A stretch of 64,000 nucleotides of DNA from JALYXV01 sp963733505 (GTDB lineage: Bacteria > Actinomycetota > Acidimicrobiia > Acidimicrobiales > Palsa-688): NCBI GenBank assembly GCA_963733505.1, contig CAVTDW010000004.1, positions 62,001-126,000 of the forward strand. Direction: 5' to 3'. The translations under genes were made by a program, and so were the position numbers. How positions within the stretch are numbered: the first letter of the stretch is position 1; each line of letters opens with the position of its first letter. The notes under the pieces were generated by a model. That model saw nothing but the letters and a program-made list of their open reading frames with translations, made no database searches and was not told the origin of the DNA. This document shows positions 1 through 9,970 of the stretch, one piece after another.

Positions 1-375
1 GCCACCCACGGGCCGCCACGTCGAGTTGAAATGCACGACGATCGTGTCGTGGCTGGCATCGGACGCGATCGACACCAGCCGTCCGGACTCGGCGTCTCCG
101 TCCTCGGGCGAGCTCCCCTCGCCGTCGCGGCAGTCCTTCTCGATGGTGGCCCGTTCCCGTTCCGCCAGAGCCAGGGCGAGGACGCCGGCACACAACTCGG
201 GTTTGCACCGGGCGTGGGCTTGGCCGACCAACCAGAACGCCTGCTGCGCCTCGGCGAGGAAGGTATCGAGGTTGAACAGCGGGTCGCGGGCCGCGATGGT
301 CGCGACCGCCTGCTGAACCGTCGCCGGGTCAGGTCCCTGGTCGATCCCTCCGAACTGAAACGGACGGTCTGTCAC
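1..375 (-). CDS. Tim44-like domain protein, partial (C-terminus beyond window)
   Basis: This minus-strand frame is open from a GTG at 375 to the window edge, giving 125 codons without a stop. A purine-rich AGGGGGG stretch lies about 6 bases upstream of the GTG. The visible part contains DPLFNLDTFLAEAQQAFWLV, which resembles the Tim44/MRPL45-like fold, where a helix of this kind opens a compact alpha+beta domain. In bacteria such domains occur in predicted membrane-associated transport proteins. It lies 55 bases downstream of mutY on the same strand. The product is called only at domain level because the end is missing. The plus-strand frames here look like shadows. Confidence 0.6.
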   Translation of the reverse strand, partial: MTDRPFQFGGIDQGPDPATVQQAVATIAARDPLFNLDTFLAEAQQAFWLVGQAHARCKPELCAGVLALALAERERATIEKDCRDGEGSSPEDGDAESGRLVSIASDASHDTIVVHFNSTWRPVGG

Positions 376-430
376 GCGCTGCCCCCCTGCAAGCCACCCT
401 GAGCTTAGGGGCAGGCGTTGCCCGAATCAG

Positions 431-1306
431 CTACGGCAGTTTCAGCTGGTCGCCGGCGCGAACCGCTAGGCCGTCGGCGACCAGCGACGCCGCGACCCGA
501 GCGGCCCGGACGGCGTCAGTCGGCCAGCCGGCGGCGTCGGCCCACCGGTCCTCCGCCAGCGGCCCGTCCTGGAGGACCTTGACGAGGCGGCCCCGGCCCT
601 GGCGGTCGGAGCCGGCAAACGGCGCCTGGCGCACCGACACTCCGGCCGAGCCCTGGGCGGGGTCGGGTTGGGGAAAATGGGCCCCCGCCCAGGAACAGTG
701 CTGTGCCCGCAAGGGGCATCGGGCGCAGGCGGGCCGACGGCTGGTGCAGAGTCGGGCGCCCAAATCCAACATGGCCTGGTTCCACGTCCAGACCCACGAC
801 GGGCCGACCGGTACCAGGGCGTCGGCGGCCCCCTGCGCCTCGGCCCGCGACAGCCTGCGGCCGGTCACGGCCCGGGCCAGGACCCGGGCCACGTTGGCGT
901 CGACGACCGCGGCCGGCTGCTCGAACGCGAACACCATCACCGCCCGAGCGGTGTAGGGGCCGAGTCCCGGCAGGGCCTGCAGCTCGGCCAGGGTCGACGG
1001 CAGTCGCCCGCCATGGCGGGCCACCACCGCGGTCGCGGCCTGGTGGAGGTGGACCGCTCGCCGGTTGTAGCCCAACCCTGACCAGAGCCCGATCACCTCG
1101 GCGACGGGTGCGGCGGCGCACGACGTGGGGTCAGGGAAGCGGGCCAGAAACGCATCCCACCGGGGGATGACGCGCGCCACCTGTGTCTGCTGCAGCATCA
1201 CCTCACTTACCAGGACCGCCCAGGGATCTCGGGTGTGCCGCCAGGGCAGATCCCGCCATCCGCCCGCATCGGACCACCGCAGGACTGCGGCCTGAAACGG
1301 CGTCAA
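431..1306 (-). CDS. mutY: A/G-specific adenine glycosylase MutY
   Basis: MutY removes adenine mispaired with 8-oxoguanine in base-excision repair. The 291-residue protein has the HhH-GPD fold: SEVMLQQTQV with the catalytic Glu near residue 35, a helix-hairpin-helix LPGLGPYTA near residue 110, and VVDANV with the catalytic Asp near 131. Four cysteines follow (C-x6-C-x2-C-x6-C, from CTSRRPAC) for a 4Fe-4S cluster; the last spacing is one residue longer than the usual x5. The C-terminal part is short, as in actinobacterial MutY. The frame stays open far upstream, but homology begins at the TTG whose TTGA overlaps the stop of the MaoC gene, so I place the start there. It is the last gene of the transporter operon. 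Confidence 0.93.
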   Translation of the reverse strand: MTPFQAAVLRWSDAGGWRDLPWRHTRDPWAVLVSEVMLQQTQVARVIPRWDAFLARFPDPTSCAAAPVAEVIGLWSGLGYNRRAVHLHQAATAVVARHGGRLPSTLAELQALPGLGPYTARAVMVFAFEQPAAVVDANVARVLARAVTGRRLSRAEAQGAADALVPVGPSWVWTWNQAMLDLGARLCTSRRPACARCPLRAQHCSWAGAHFPQPDPAQGSAGVSVRQAPFAGSDRQGRGRLVKVLQDGPLAEDRWADAAGWPTDAVRAARVAASLVADGLAVRAGDQLKLP

Positions 1307-1860
1307 CGCGCAGGCGGCTCGGGCGGCCCAGGCGAGGGCGAGGGCGGGTCGGGCCAGACGTCTTCGCCGTAGGGGCGTTGCCGGGCGGGCAGGGCCTCTC
1401 GCTTCCAGACCATGACCTTGCGGCGGAAGTAGCAGACCTCCTCGCCTCGTTGGTTGAAACCCTTGGTCTCGACGGTCACCACGCCCCGGTCGGGCTTCGA
1501 CGACGATGCCCGCGTGTCCAACACCCGGGTCTCGGCATAGATGGTGTCGCCGTGGAACGTGGGCCGCTTGTGGGTCAGCGACTCCACCTCGAGGTTGGCG
1601 ATGGCCGCGCCGCTGACGTCGGGGACGCTCATGCCGAGCACCAGGCTGTAGACGAGGTTGCCCACCACCACGTTCTTGCCGTGCACCGTCTCGTGCTCCG
1701 CGAACCACTCGTCGAGGTGCAGCGGGTGGTGATTCATGGTGAGCAGGCAGAACAGGTGGTCGTCGTACTCCGTGATCGTCTTGCCCGGCCAGTGCCGGTA
1801 GACGTCGCCGATCTCGAAGTCCTCGAAGGCCCGGCCGAACGGCCGTTCGTGCGGGATCAA
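1303..1860 (-). CDS. mch: MaoC-family hydratase, likely mesaconyl-CoA hydratase (ethylmalonyl-CoA pathway)
   Basis: A 185-residue hot-dog-fold protein. Conserved blocks include GKTITEYDDHLFCLLTMNHH near residues 27-46, HGKNVVVGN and a HGDTIYAETRVLD strand. This arrangement matches, from memory, the short MaoC protein in the Streptomyces ethylmalonyl-CoA gene cluster, where it hydrates mesaconyl-CoA to beta-methylmalyl-CoA. The start is taken as TTG at 1860, preceded by AGGAGG, with TTGA overlapping the stop of the HAD gene. The mcd-like and mcl-like genes 6.5-11 kb away supply the adjacent pathway steps, which supports the assignment. A generic MaoC enoyl-CoA hydratase role remains possible. 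Confidence 0.8.
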   Translation of the reverse strand: MIPHERPFGRAFEDFEIGDVYRHWPGKTITEYDDHLFCLLTMNHHPLHLDEWFAEHETVHGKNVVVGNLVYSLVLGMSVPDVSGAAIANLEVESLTHKRPTFHGDTIYAETRVLDTRASSSKPDRGVVTVETKGFNQRGEEVCYFRRKVMVWKREALPARQRPYGEDVWPDPPSPSPGPPEPPAR

Positions 1861-2572
1861 CCAGCCTCCTGAGATGATCGGACGAGGCGGGCCACGTCGG
1901 CCAGGGAGCGCACGTGCTCGTGGTCGTCGGCCGCCGCCGGGCAGTCGCCGTAGGGGTCGAGGTGCAGTGGGCGCAGCCCGGCCGCCCGGGCGCCCCGGAC
2001 GTCGGCGAAGAGGGTGTCGCCCACGTGCACGACGCCCGATGCCTGTTCCGACGATACGCCGAGGGCGTCGAGGGCGAAGGTGAAGATCCGGGGATCGGGC
2101 TTCTCGAAGCCGACGACGGTCGAATCGATCACCACCGCGACCGACACGCCGTGGCCGGCACCCACCTGGCACACTCGGGCGGCCACCAGTTGGTCGGCCA
2201 CGGTGCCATCGGCGTTGGACACCACGCCCAGGCTGACGCCGGTTTCGGCCAGCTGGCGCAGGCCCTCGAGGGCGCCGGGAACGATGCGGTGCCATCCCCG
2301 GACCTGGCGCCACGCCGCTTCCAGCCGCTCGACCGCGTCGTCGATCCGCTCCTCGGCAACGCCGACCGCTCGGGCCACGGCGGCGTCGTAGCTCCGCCAG
2401 TCGAGCGCCCCAGTCGTGAGGAAGCCCGCGTCCAGGGCCGAAATGCCCGCGTAGTGGGCCCGGTCGAGCGCCGCGGCGCTGGTGTCGCCGCCCGCCGGCT
2501 CGAGGGCGCGGCGCAACATGTCGTGGTCGGGAGTGGTGATGACCCCGCCCACATCCAGCAGAACGGCAGGGA

Positions 2573-2576
<4 letters not shown>
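1857..2576 (-). CDS. HAD-superfamily hydrolase
   Basis: A 239-residue haloacid dehalogenase-like phosphatase. Motif I is LLDVGGVI with the nucleophile Asp at residue 8; the usual second Asp is replaced by Gly, as in several HAD subfamilies. Motif II is VVSNADG near residue 120, the motif III Lys is in GFEKPDPRIF near 157, and motif IV is VGDTLFADVRGA near 185. A helical cap of about 90 residues lies between motifs I and II. The GTG start overlaps the livF stop by four bases (GTGA), so it is translationally coupled to the transporter. The substrate cannot be read from the sequence. Confidence 0.85.
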
Positions 2577-3395
<819 letters not shown>

Positions 3396-3403
<8 letters not shown>

Positions 3404-4181
3404 CGGCGACCACCCCGAGATAGGCGTTGATCACCCGTTCGTCGGCCTGGATCTCGGCCGGGACGCCTTCGGCGATCTTGCGCCCGAAGTCGAGAACAGA
3501 GATCCGGTCGCAGATGTTCATCACCAAGCCCATGTCGTGTTCGATCAACAAGATCGTGTACCCACTGTCGCGTACCTTGCGGATCAGGTCCGACAGGCTG
3601 CGCTTCTCCCGGGGATTGAACCCGGCCGCGGGCTCGTCGAGCAGCAGCAGCTTGGGGTCGGTCGCCAGAGCCCGGGCGATCTCGACGCGGCGCTGGTCGC
3701 CGTAGGGCAGGTTGCGGGCCGTCTCCTCCGCCCGGTGCGGGATGCCCATCAGCTCGAGTAGTTCGGCCGCCCGTTCCCGGCCGTGGCGCTCCTCGGAGCG
3801 GTGCCGGGGCAGTCGCAGCATGGCCCCGGGAACCGACGTGCCGTGATGGGCGTCGGCGCCGACCATCACGTTCTCCAGCGCCGTCATGTCGGGAAACAGG
3901 CGGATGTTCTGGAATGTCCGGGCGACACCGGCCTGGGTCACCTGGTAGCGCTTCTTTCCGACGATGGACTTCCCGTCGAACTCGATCTCGCCGGCCGTGG
4001 GGTGGAACACGCCGGTGACCACGTTGAACACCGTCGTCTTGCCCGCCCCGTTGGGCCCGATCAGGCCCGCGATCTCGCCGTGGTCGACGTGCAGGTCGAC
4101 CTCGCCCAAGGCGGTGACGCCGCCGAACTGCATGGTGACGGCGCGCAGCTCCAACAGCCTGGCGCCGGGGCTAGGGGGCAC
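3396..4181 (-). CDS. livG: Branched-chain amino-acid-type ABC transporter ATPase LivG
   Basis: The second ATPase of the importer, 261 residues. Walker A is GPNGAGKTT near residue 41 and Walker B is LLLDEPAAGFNPREK. The classical LSGGQ signature is replaced by NLPYGDQRRVEIARAL, as is usual in LivG. The C-terminal ERVINAYLG motif is also LivG-specific. It overlaps livM upstream and livF downstream by about ten bases each, consistent with one polycistronic message. The imported substrate is undetermined; such systems also carry amides, urea or aromatic acids. Confidence 0.95.
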
Positions 4182-5280
4182 TCTCGGCCTCCGGTCGGGG
4201 GGTCATCTCGACGCCGGTCTCGCCGCCGAGGGCACCCATACCTCCGGCTGGTTCCGGTTCGAGGAGCTCCTTGGCCCGGCGCCGCGAGGGCAGCAGGCCT
4301 TGGGGCCGGAAGATCATCATCACAACGAGGGCAGCACCGAAGACCATGATCCGGTACTGCGCGAAGCTGCGGAATCGCTCCGGCAGGTAGGCGACGACGG
4401 CCGCGCCCAGGACGACGCCAGGGATGTTGCCTGATCCTCCGAGTACCACCGCCGCCAAGAACAAGATCGACAGCTGGAAGATGAAGTTGTCGGGGGAGAT
4501 CGAGATGACCTTGCTGGTGTACATCACACCCGCAGACCCGCCGATGCCGGCGCCGATGGCGAACGCCCACAACTTGAAGCGGAAGGTCGGCACGCCCATC
4601 AGCTCGGCCGCGTCTTCGTCCTCCCGGATGGCGGTCCAGGCCCGCCCCACCCGGCTGCGCTTCAGGTTGCTGACCACCACGATCGTCAGGATGATCATGG
4701 CCAGCAGGAGGTAGTAGTACGGCTTCGGATCGAGGATCCCGAACCGCACGTGGTATCCGAACAAGTTGAAGTTGGGCGGGTGAGGGATCGGACTGACGCC
4801 CCGGGGGCCACCGATGGAGTCGGTGTTGCGGGCTACGAGGTGGACGATCTCCCCGAATCCGAGCGTGACGATGGCCAGATAATCGCCCCGGAGCCGAAGC
4901 GTCGGTCCGCCCAAGATGACGCCGGCCAGCATCGACAGGGCGATCCCGACGGGAAGGATCAAGAAGAACGGCCAATGGACCCGGTTGCCGAGCAGGCCCA
5001 TGGAGTAGCCGCCGACCGCGAAGAACGCCACGTAGCCGAGGTCGAGCAGGCCCGCTTCTCCCACCACGACGTTGAGCCCGAGGGCCACCAGCACGTAAAT
5101 CCCGACCGGATAGAACAGCACGGTCGCGAAATCGCTGTCGGGCGTGTTGAGGACCGGGATCTTCAGATGAGGCAGGATCACCAGCATCACCAGCAGCGCC
5201 AGTAGCGCCAGGGCGCGAACCGCGCGGGGCAGCCGATCCCACCGCTCCGCCACCGGGGCGATCACCTCGAAGCGGGCCAT
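4171..5280 (-). CDS. livM: Branched-chain amino-acid-type ABC transporter permease LivM
   Basis: A polytopic inner-membrane permease of 369 residues. The LivM hallmarks are GEAGLLDLGYVAFFAVGGYS near residue 75, the EAA-like loop with GRAWTAIREDEDAAELMG near 200, and GGSGNIPGVVLGAAVV near 285. About ten hydrophobic segments are visible. The cytoplasmic C-terminus is extended. Its ATG shares one base with the livH stop (TGATG), a classic coupling arrangement. Confidence 0.94.
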   Translation of the reverse strand: MARFEVIAPVAERWDRLPRAVRALALLALLVMLVILPHLKIPVLNTPDSDFATVLFYPVGIYVLVALGLNVVVGEAGLLDLGYVAFFAVGGYSMGLLGNRVHWPFFLILPVGIALSMLAGVILGGPTLRLRGDYLAIVTLGFGEIVHLVARNTDSIGGPRGVSPIPHPPNFNLFGYHVRFGILDPKPYYYLLLAMIILTIVVVSNLKRSRVGRAWTAIREDEDAAELMGVPTFRFKLWAFAIGAGIGGSAGVMYTSKVISISPDNFIFQLSILFLAAVVLGGSGNIPGVVLGAAVVAYLPERFRSFAQYRIMVFGAALVVMMIFRPQGLLPSRRRAKELLEPEPAGGMGALGGETGVEMTPRPEAESAP

Positions 5281-6281
5281 CAGGCGCGGGCCTTCATGAG
5301 CGCCTCACCGAGCAGGCCCGTGGGCCGGAACATGAGGACCACGACCAGGACCACGAAGGCGACCACGTCGAGCCACTGCGCGCCGAAGACCGAGGCGCCG
5401 TAGATCTCGACCAACCCGAGGGCAAAACCACCGACCAGGGCACCCCGAAGGTTGCCGATGCCGCCGAGCACGGCCGCGGTGAAGGCCTTGATACCGAGCA
5501 GGAATCCCACGAAGTAGTTGGTCTGCTGAATCTTGACCATATACAACAGCCCCGCCACGCCGGCCATCAATCCGCCCAGGAGGAAGGTGAGCGAGATCAC
5601 CCGGTCGATGTTGACGCCCATCAAGGTGGCCGTCTCGGCATCCTGGGCGACCGCCCGGATGCCTCGTCCCAGGCGGCTGGTGCTCACGAAGCGGTCGAGG
5701 GCGATCATCATCACGACCGCGCCCACGACCACGACCACCTTGTCGACGCTGATGATGGCGCCCTGGAAGATCGTCACGATCTTGGTCGGCTTGATCAGGT
5801 TGTGCAGGAAGTGGTCGCCCCGGCCCAGCATGTTGAACCGCCAGTGGCCGATGGCAAAGAGCTTGTTCTGGGCAAAGAGCTCCTCCAGGAACAGCGATGC
5901 CCCGATGGCCGAGATCAGCGCCGCCAGCCGGCTCGCCCCTCGTTTTCGCAAGGGCCGGTAGGCCAGGCGCTCGAGGGCCACGGCGGTCCCGCCGCTGAAC
6001 GCCATGGAGAAGGCCAGGCAGACGAGGAAGGTGCCGACCAGCGCCAACCCGCTGCGGGTCGGGTCGACGGGGCCGAGGCCGACGACGGTCGCCCCGACCA
6101 GGGCGCCCACGGTCCCGAGCATGAACACCTCGGAATGGGCGAAGTTGATCAGGCGCAGCACGCCGTACACCAGCGTGTAGCCGAGAGCCACGAGGGCGTA
6201 GATCGCCCCGGTGGTGATGCCGTCGACTGTGGACGGCCAGAACTGCTTGTAGAGATTGGCGAAATGGATGGCGGCCAGCAT
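5280..6281 (-). CDS. livH: Branched-chain amino-acid-type ABC transporter permease LivH
   Basis: A 333-residue permease paired with LivM. It begins with a TTGAIYALVALGYTLVYGVL transmembrane helix, followed by LINFAHSEVFMLG. The conserved loop GRGIRAVAQDAETATLMGVN lies near residue 230 and the terminal segment VLVVVLMFRPTGLLGE is present. It is separated from the binding-protein gene by 77 bases that contain a strong hairpin, so livH and downstream genes are probably expressed below the level of the binding protein. Confidence 0.95.
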   Translation of the reverse strand: MLAAIHFANLYKQFWPSTVDGITTGAIYALVALGYTLVYGVLRLINFAHSEVFMLGTVGALVGATVVGLGPVDPTRSGLALVGTFLVCLAFSMAFSGGTAVALERLAYRPLRKRGASRLAALISAIGASLFLEELFAQNKLFAIGHWRFNMLGRGDHFLHNLIKPTKIVTIFQGAIISVDKVVVVVGAVVMMIALDRFVSTSRLGRGIRAVAQDAETATLMGVNIDRVISLTFLLGGLMAGVAGLLYMVKIQQTNYFVGFLLGIKAFTAAVLGGIGNLRGALVGGFALGLVEIYGASVFGAQWLDVVAFVVLVVVLMFRPTGLLGEALMKARA

Positions 6282-6304
6282 GTGGGCGATCCTCAGAATG
6301 ACCG

Positions 6305-6334
6305 GGGGTGGGGATGCGAGCGCATCCCCACCCC
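6305..6334 (-). terminator. Perfect 14-bp hairpin between the binding-protein gene and livH
   Basis: The arms GGGGTGGGGATGCG (6305-6318) and its exact complement (6321-6334) are separated by two bases, so about 13 pairs close a tetraloop. There is no T-run on the minus strand after it. It is therefore more likely a partial terminator or an mRNA-processing/stabilising barrier that raises binding-protein expression over the permease genes than a full stop. Confidence 0.7.
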
Positions 6335-6358
6335 GTCAGGAATCAGGTTCCGGTCGGG

Positions 6359-7534
6359 CTACGCCGGTCCGACCAGCGTGATCTTCCCACTTACGACCTT
6401 GTGCACCAGGATCACCGGCGTTCCCTTCAGTTCGCCGTTGGTCGCGTAGTCGTAGGTCTTCAGCAGGCCCTTGTAGGACGTGGTGCTGATGTAGGTGTTG
6501 ATGTCGGCCCGGCTGTACTTGCCGGCCGCGATGGCCGCCAGGATGTGGTTGGCCGCGTCGTACGCCTCACCGGAATACAACGCCGGATCGGTGTTGAACT
6601 TGGCCTTGTAAGCGGTCACGAAGGCCGCGTCCTCGGGAGCGGTCAGGGCATAGGCGGCGGGCGCGGTCAGGTAGGCGCCCTCGGCCCCGGTCGCAGTCGC
6701 CCCGTCGACGAAGCCGATGTCGAGCGACCCGTCACCGGCGACGAAGGCGGCGGTAACGCCCGCGTTCTTCAGCTGCAGGGCGAGGGGGCCGGCTTCTTGG
6801 TAGTAGCCGCCGTAGACGACGGCATCGACGCCGGCCTGCTTGACGGCGTTCACCGTCGACGGATAGTTGTGGCTCTTGTCGATCGAACCGGGCGAGGTGA
6901 CGCTGACGCCCGCGTCGCTCAGTTGCTTACGCACGATGTCGGCCAGACCCTTGCCGTACTCGGAGGCGTCGTCGACCACTGCAACCTTCTTGACCTTGAC
7001 GGTCGTGGTGAGGAAGCGGGCGATCGCCGGTCCCTGGGCGTCGTCGTTGGCAACGGCGCGGTGGAAGACCTTCCAGTTGTTGTTGGCCAACGTCGGGTTG
7101 GTCGCCGAGGCGGTGATGGTCGGCAGGCCACCGGCGTCGAAGATCGGGTCAGCCTGCTTGGACTCCCCCGAGAAGGCGGGACCGACGATGGCGACCAAGT
7201 TGGCGTTGCCGACGGCGTTCTGGGCCAAGCCGGGCGCCTGGGCCGGGTCACCCTGGCTGTCGAACGCCTTATAGCTGACCTTGCAGCTCGGATGGGCCGT
7301 GTTGAACTGATCGAGCGCCAGTTGCACGCCGTTGGCTTCGTTGATGCCGAGCTGCGGTGAGTTGTTTCCGGTCAGTGCGCCGAAGAACCCGACGGTGAGA
7401 CCCGACGGACACCCCGACTTGGTCGTCGTGCCTGTCGTCGACGTCGACTTGCTCTTGCTACAACCGGCGCCAACCAGCGCTACGGCCGCGACCAACATGC
7501 ACACACCACTGAACCGGCGGCTTCGATGCCCCAC
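6359..7534 (-). CDS. ABC transporter substrate-binding lipoprotein (LivJ/K-like)
   Basis: A 391-residue periplasmic-binding-fold protein of the Peripla_BP_6 (Leu/Ile/Val receptor) family. The GTG start at 7534 is preceded by AAGGGGG. After a short basic stretch comes a hydrophobic signal ending in the lipobox LVGAGC, then a Ser/Thr/Lys-rich linker. The mature part shows LTVGFFGALTG, IVGPAFSGE and GPAIARFLTTTVKVKKVAVV. It is the first gene of the operon. A candidate minus-strand promoter lies within 7535-7642, the region shared with the divergent methyltransferase. The ligand is unknown. Confidence 0.92.
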   Translation of the reverse strand: MGHRSRRFSGVCMLVAAVALVGAGCSKSKSTSTTGTTTKSGCPSGLTVGFFGALTGNNSPQLGINEANGVQLALDQFNTAHPSCKVSYKAFDSQGDPAQAPGLAQNAVGNANLVAIVGPAFSGESKQADPIFDAGGLPTITASATNPTLANNNWKVFHRAVANDDAQGPAIARFLTTTVKVKKVAVVDDASEYGKGLADIVRKQLSDAGVSVTSPGSIDKSHNYPSTVNAVKQAGVDAVVYGGYYQEAGPLALQLKNAGVTAAFVAGDGSLDIGFVDGATATGAEGAYLTAPAAYALTAPEDAAFVTAYKAKFNTDPALYSGEAYDAANHILAAIAAGKYSRADINTYISTTSYKGLLKTYDYATNGELKGTPVILVHKVVSGKITLVGPA

Positions 7535-7642
7535 GTTCGACCCCCTTGCGGATTGTGTCGCCGGTGCCCGGCAACCGGCCAAGCATAATGAGCCCGCACA
7601 GCGCGTGCGTTCCATGCCCTGCCACTAGGTGCATTCAAACCC

Positions 7643-8293
7643 GTGATCGAACTCGAACTCCGCAACGACGTCTATCGCCGCCCGCTCGCGACCGCCCTCG
7701 ACCGCCTGGGACTGCGCGAGGGCTGGCGCTGCGTCGACGTCGGCGCAGGGGGCGGCGACGTCACCATCGCCCTGGCCCGGATTGTGGGCCGTGACGGGCG
7801 GGTCTACGCGGTCGACAGCGACCCGGCCACCCGCGACGCCGTCGCCGAGGCGGCGGCCGAGGCCGCCCAAGCCCAGGTGATCGCCCTGACCCAAGCGGGC
7901 GAAGACCTGATGCTGCCCGAACAGGTGGACCTGGCGTACTGCCGGTTCGTCCTGCTCCATGTCCACGACCCCGTGGCGGTGTTGTTGCGGATGCGAGCCG
8001 CAGTGCGCTCCGGGGGCTGGGTGGTGGCACAGGAGCCCATCACCTCGGCCGGGCGGATCGACGGGAGGCCATTTTCCTACCCTGAGGCCCGGCACCCCGA
8101 CGTGGGTGCGGTGCTGCCCAAGCTGGTGCGCGACGCCGGTTTGGAGCTGGTCGACGCCTGGGCCGAGGCGCCCGCGTGGGTCGGCCCGGGCCCCGTCAGC
8201 GACTACCTGGCGGCCCTGACCGGCGTCGACCCGGGCGACGACCCGGTGGTGTTGCCACCGCTGGTGACCGTCGTGGCCCGCCGCTCGGGCTGA
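7643..8293 (+). CDS. Class I SAM-dependent methyltransferase
   Basis: A 216-residue protein with a Rossmann methyltransferase core. Motif I is VDVGAGGGDVTIALARIVG near residue 32, motif II contains the acidic VYAVDSD near 57, and motif IV is VDLAYCRFVLLHVHDP near 96. No DNA-, RNA- or lipid-specific extension is visible, so the substrate is open. It starts with GTG, is divergent from the transporter operon, and is followed 22 bases later by the acyl-CoA dehydrogenase gene. Confidence 0.85.
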   Translation: MIELELRNDVYRRPLATALDRLGLREGWRCVDVGAGGGDVTIALARIVGRDGRVYAVDSDPATRDAVAEAAAEAAQAQVIALTQAGEDLMLPEQVDLAYCRFVLLHVHDPVAVLLRMRAAVRSGGWVVAQEPITSAGRIDGRPFSYPEARHPDVGAVLPKLVRDAGLELVDAWAEAPAWVGPGPVSDYLAALTGVDPGDDPVVLPPLVTVVARRSG

Positions 8294-8315
8294 AGTCAGC
8301 TATACCCTCGGGCCC

Positions 8316-9935
8316 ATGCCTGCGGTCGCCGATCTGGCCTCGCTGAAAGCCGCAGTGGCGGTCGCCGACGACGTGATCAGCCAGGCCGCGGCCCACCTGG
8401 CGGCCCAGGGCGCCGGCGCGGTCGATGCCCACCAGGTGGTGGCCTACGACCTGGCGCACGCCGCGGCGGGCGTGGCGGTGGCCCGGGCGGCGGTCAACTA
8501 CGCCGCCTCGGGCGAGGTCGAGGCGGCGCTGGCCAGTGCCTTCGTCGCCGACGCACTCTTCGAGCTCACGACCAAGGTCCTGGGCCGGGAGGCCCAGTGG
8601 GGCGTCGCCCGGGGCGCCCTGGACGGGGTGCGACCGGTCATCGAGGCCTATCGCGACCCGGCCTTCCTGGCGTCGCTGGCCTCGCCCGGCGCCGAGGGGG
8701 ACCGCCACCTCGACCGCGACTTCGAGATGGTGCAGGACACGTTTCGCCGCTTCGCCGAGGAACGGATCCGCCCCGTCGCCGACGAGATCCACCGGACCAA
8801 CGGCGACATCCCCGAGTCGCTCATCGCCGGCCTGGCCGAGATGGGCTGCTTCGGGCTTTCGGTCCCCGAGGAGTACGGCGGGTTCGCGTCGGGGGGCTCG
8901 AGCGACCTGCTCGGGATGGTGATCGCCACCGAGGAGCTGTCGCGGGTGTCGCTCGGGGTGGGCGGCTCGCTCATCACCCGGCCCGAGATCCTGACCCGGG
9001 CCTTGGTCAAGGGGGGCACCGAGGAGCAGAAGCAGGCCTGGCTGCCGCAGATCGCGGCCGGCGAGCTGATGGTGGCGGTGGCGGTGACCGAGCCTGATTT
9101 CGGCTCCGACGTGGCGGGACTGAAGGCGACCGCCACCGCTGTTGATGGCGGCTGGGTCATCAACGGCGTGAAGACGTGGTGCACCTTCGCCGCCCGGGCC
9201 GACCTCGTGATGCTGTTGGCCCGGACCGACCCCGATCGTTCCAAGGCCCACCGGGGGCTCAGCCTGTTCGTCGTCCCCAAGCCGCAGGCCGACGGGCGGG
9301 GCTTTCTCCTCTCCCAGGCCGACCTCGACGGGCCCGGGGAGGGCCGCCTCGAAGGTCGCCCTATCGACACCATCGGGTACCGCGGCATGCACTCCTTCGA
9401 GCTGGCCTTCGACAACTGGTGGGTCGCCGACGACGGCCTCATCGGCGGCGCCGCGGGCCTGGGCCGGGGCTTCTACCTGCAGATGGAGGGCTTCGAGGCG
9501 GGCCGGCTGCAGACTGCCGCCCGGGCCATCGGTGTCATGCAGGCGGCCTTCGAGGCCGCCCGCGACTATGCGGCCAATCGGGTGGTGTTCGGCCGGCCCA
9601 TCGCGGAGTACCAGTTGACCCAGGCCAAGTTGGGCCGCATGGCGGCTCTGATCCAAGCGTCCCGCCAGCACATGTACGAGGTGGCCCGCCTGATGGCGGC
9701 GGGGACCGGCGCGGTCGAGGCGTCGATGCTCAAGGCCTACGTCTGCCGGGCGGCGGAATGGGTCGCGCGCGAGGCCATGCAGATCCACGGAGGCATGGGC
9801 TACGCCGAGGAGTTCCCGGTTTCCCGTTACTTCGTCGACGCCCGGGTGCTGTCGATCTTCGAGGGGGCGGACGAGACCCTGGCGCTCAAAGTTGTTGCCC
9901 GGCGACTGGTGGAGCAAGCCACCGGGGGGCGGTAG
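8316..9935 (+). CDS. mcd: Large acyl-CoA dehydrogenase, likely (2S)-methylsuccinyl-CoA dehydrogenase
   Basis: At 539 residues this is much longer than ordinary acyl-CoA dehydrogenases (about 380). It has an N-terminal helical extension of about 140 residues before the FAD domains. The core has the FAD/substrate block VAVTEPDFGSDVAGL near residue 250, the R-x(8)-FGR block RVVFGRPIAEYQ near 427 and the C-terminal QIHGGMGYAEEFPVSRYFVD. An enlarged N-terminus is a feature of methylsuccinyl-CoA dehydrogenase, which makes mesaconyl-CoA. The mch-like and mcl-like genes nearby fit. TATACC about 9 bases before the ATG suggests a nearly leaderless transcript. Confidence 0.8.
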   Translation: MPAVADLASLKAAVAVADDVISQAAAHLAAQGAGAVDAHQVVAYDLAHAAAGVAVARAAVNYAASGEVEAALASAFVADALFELTTKVLGREAQWGVARGALDGVRPVIEAYRDPAFLASLASPGAEGDRHLDRDFEMVQDTFRRFAEERIRPVADEIHRTNGDIPESLIAGLAEMGCFGLSVPEEYGGFASGGSSDLLGMVIATEELSRVSLGVGGSLITRPEILTRALVKGGTEEQKQAWLPQIAAGELMVAVAVTEPDFGSDVAGLKATATAVDGGWVINGVKTWCTFAARADLVMLLARTDPDRSKAHRGLSLFVVPKPQADGRGFLLSQADLDGPGEGRLEGRPIDTIGYRGMHSFELAFDNWWVADDGLIGGAAGLGRGFYLQMEGFEAGRLQTAARAIGVMQAAFEAARDYAANRVVFGRPIAEYQLTQAKLGRMAALIQASRQHMYEVARLMAAGTGAVEASMLKAYVCRAAEWVAREAMQIHGGMGYAEEFPVSRYFVDARVLSIFEGADETLALKVVARRLVEQATGGR

Positions 9936-9970
9936 TTTGTGTGCTCCCCAACCGGCCGGAAGGAGTGAGC

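Noticed and set aside
8196..9917. 573-codon open frame antisense to the acyl-CoA dehydrogenase gene
   Set aside because: It is a codon-bias shadow: His/Gly/Arg/Pro-rich without motifs, while the sense strand has full acyl-CoA dehydrogenase signatures.
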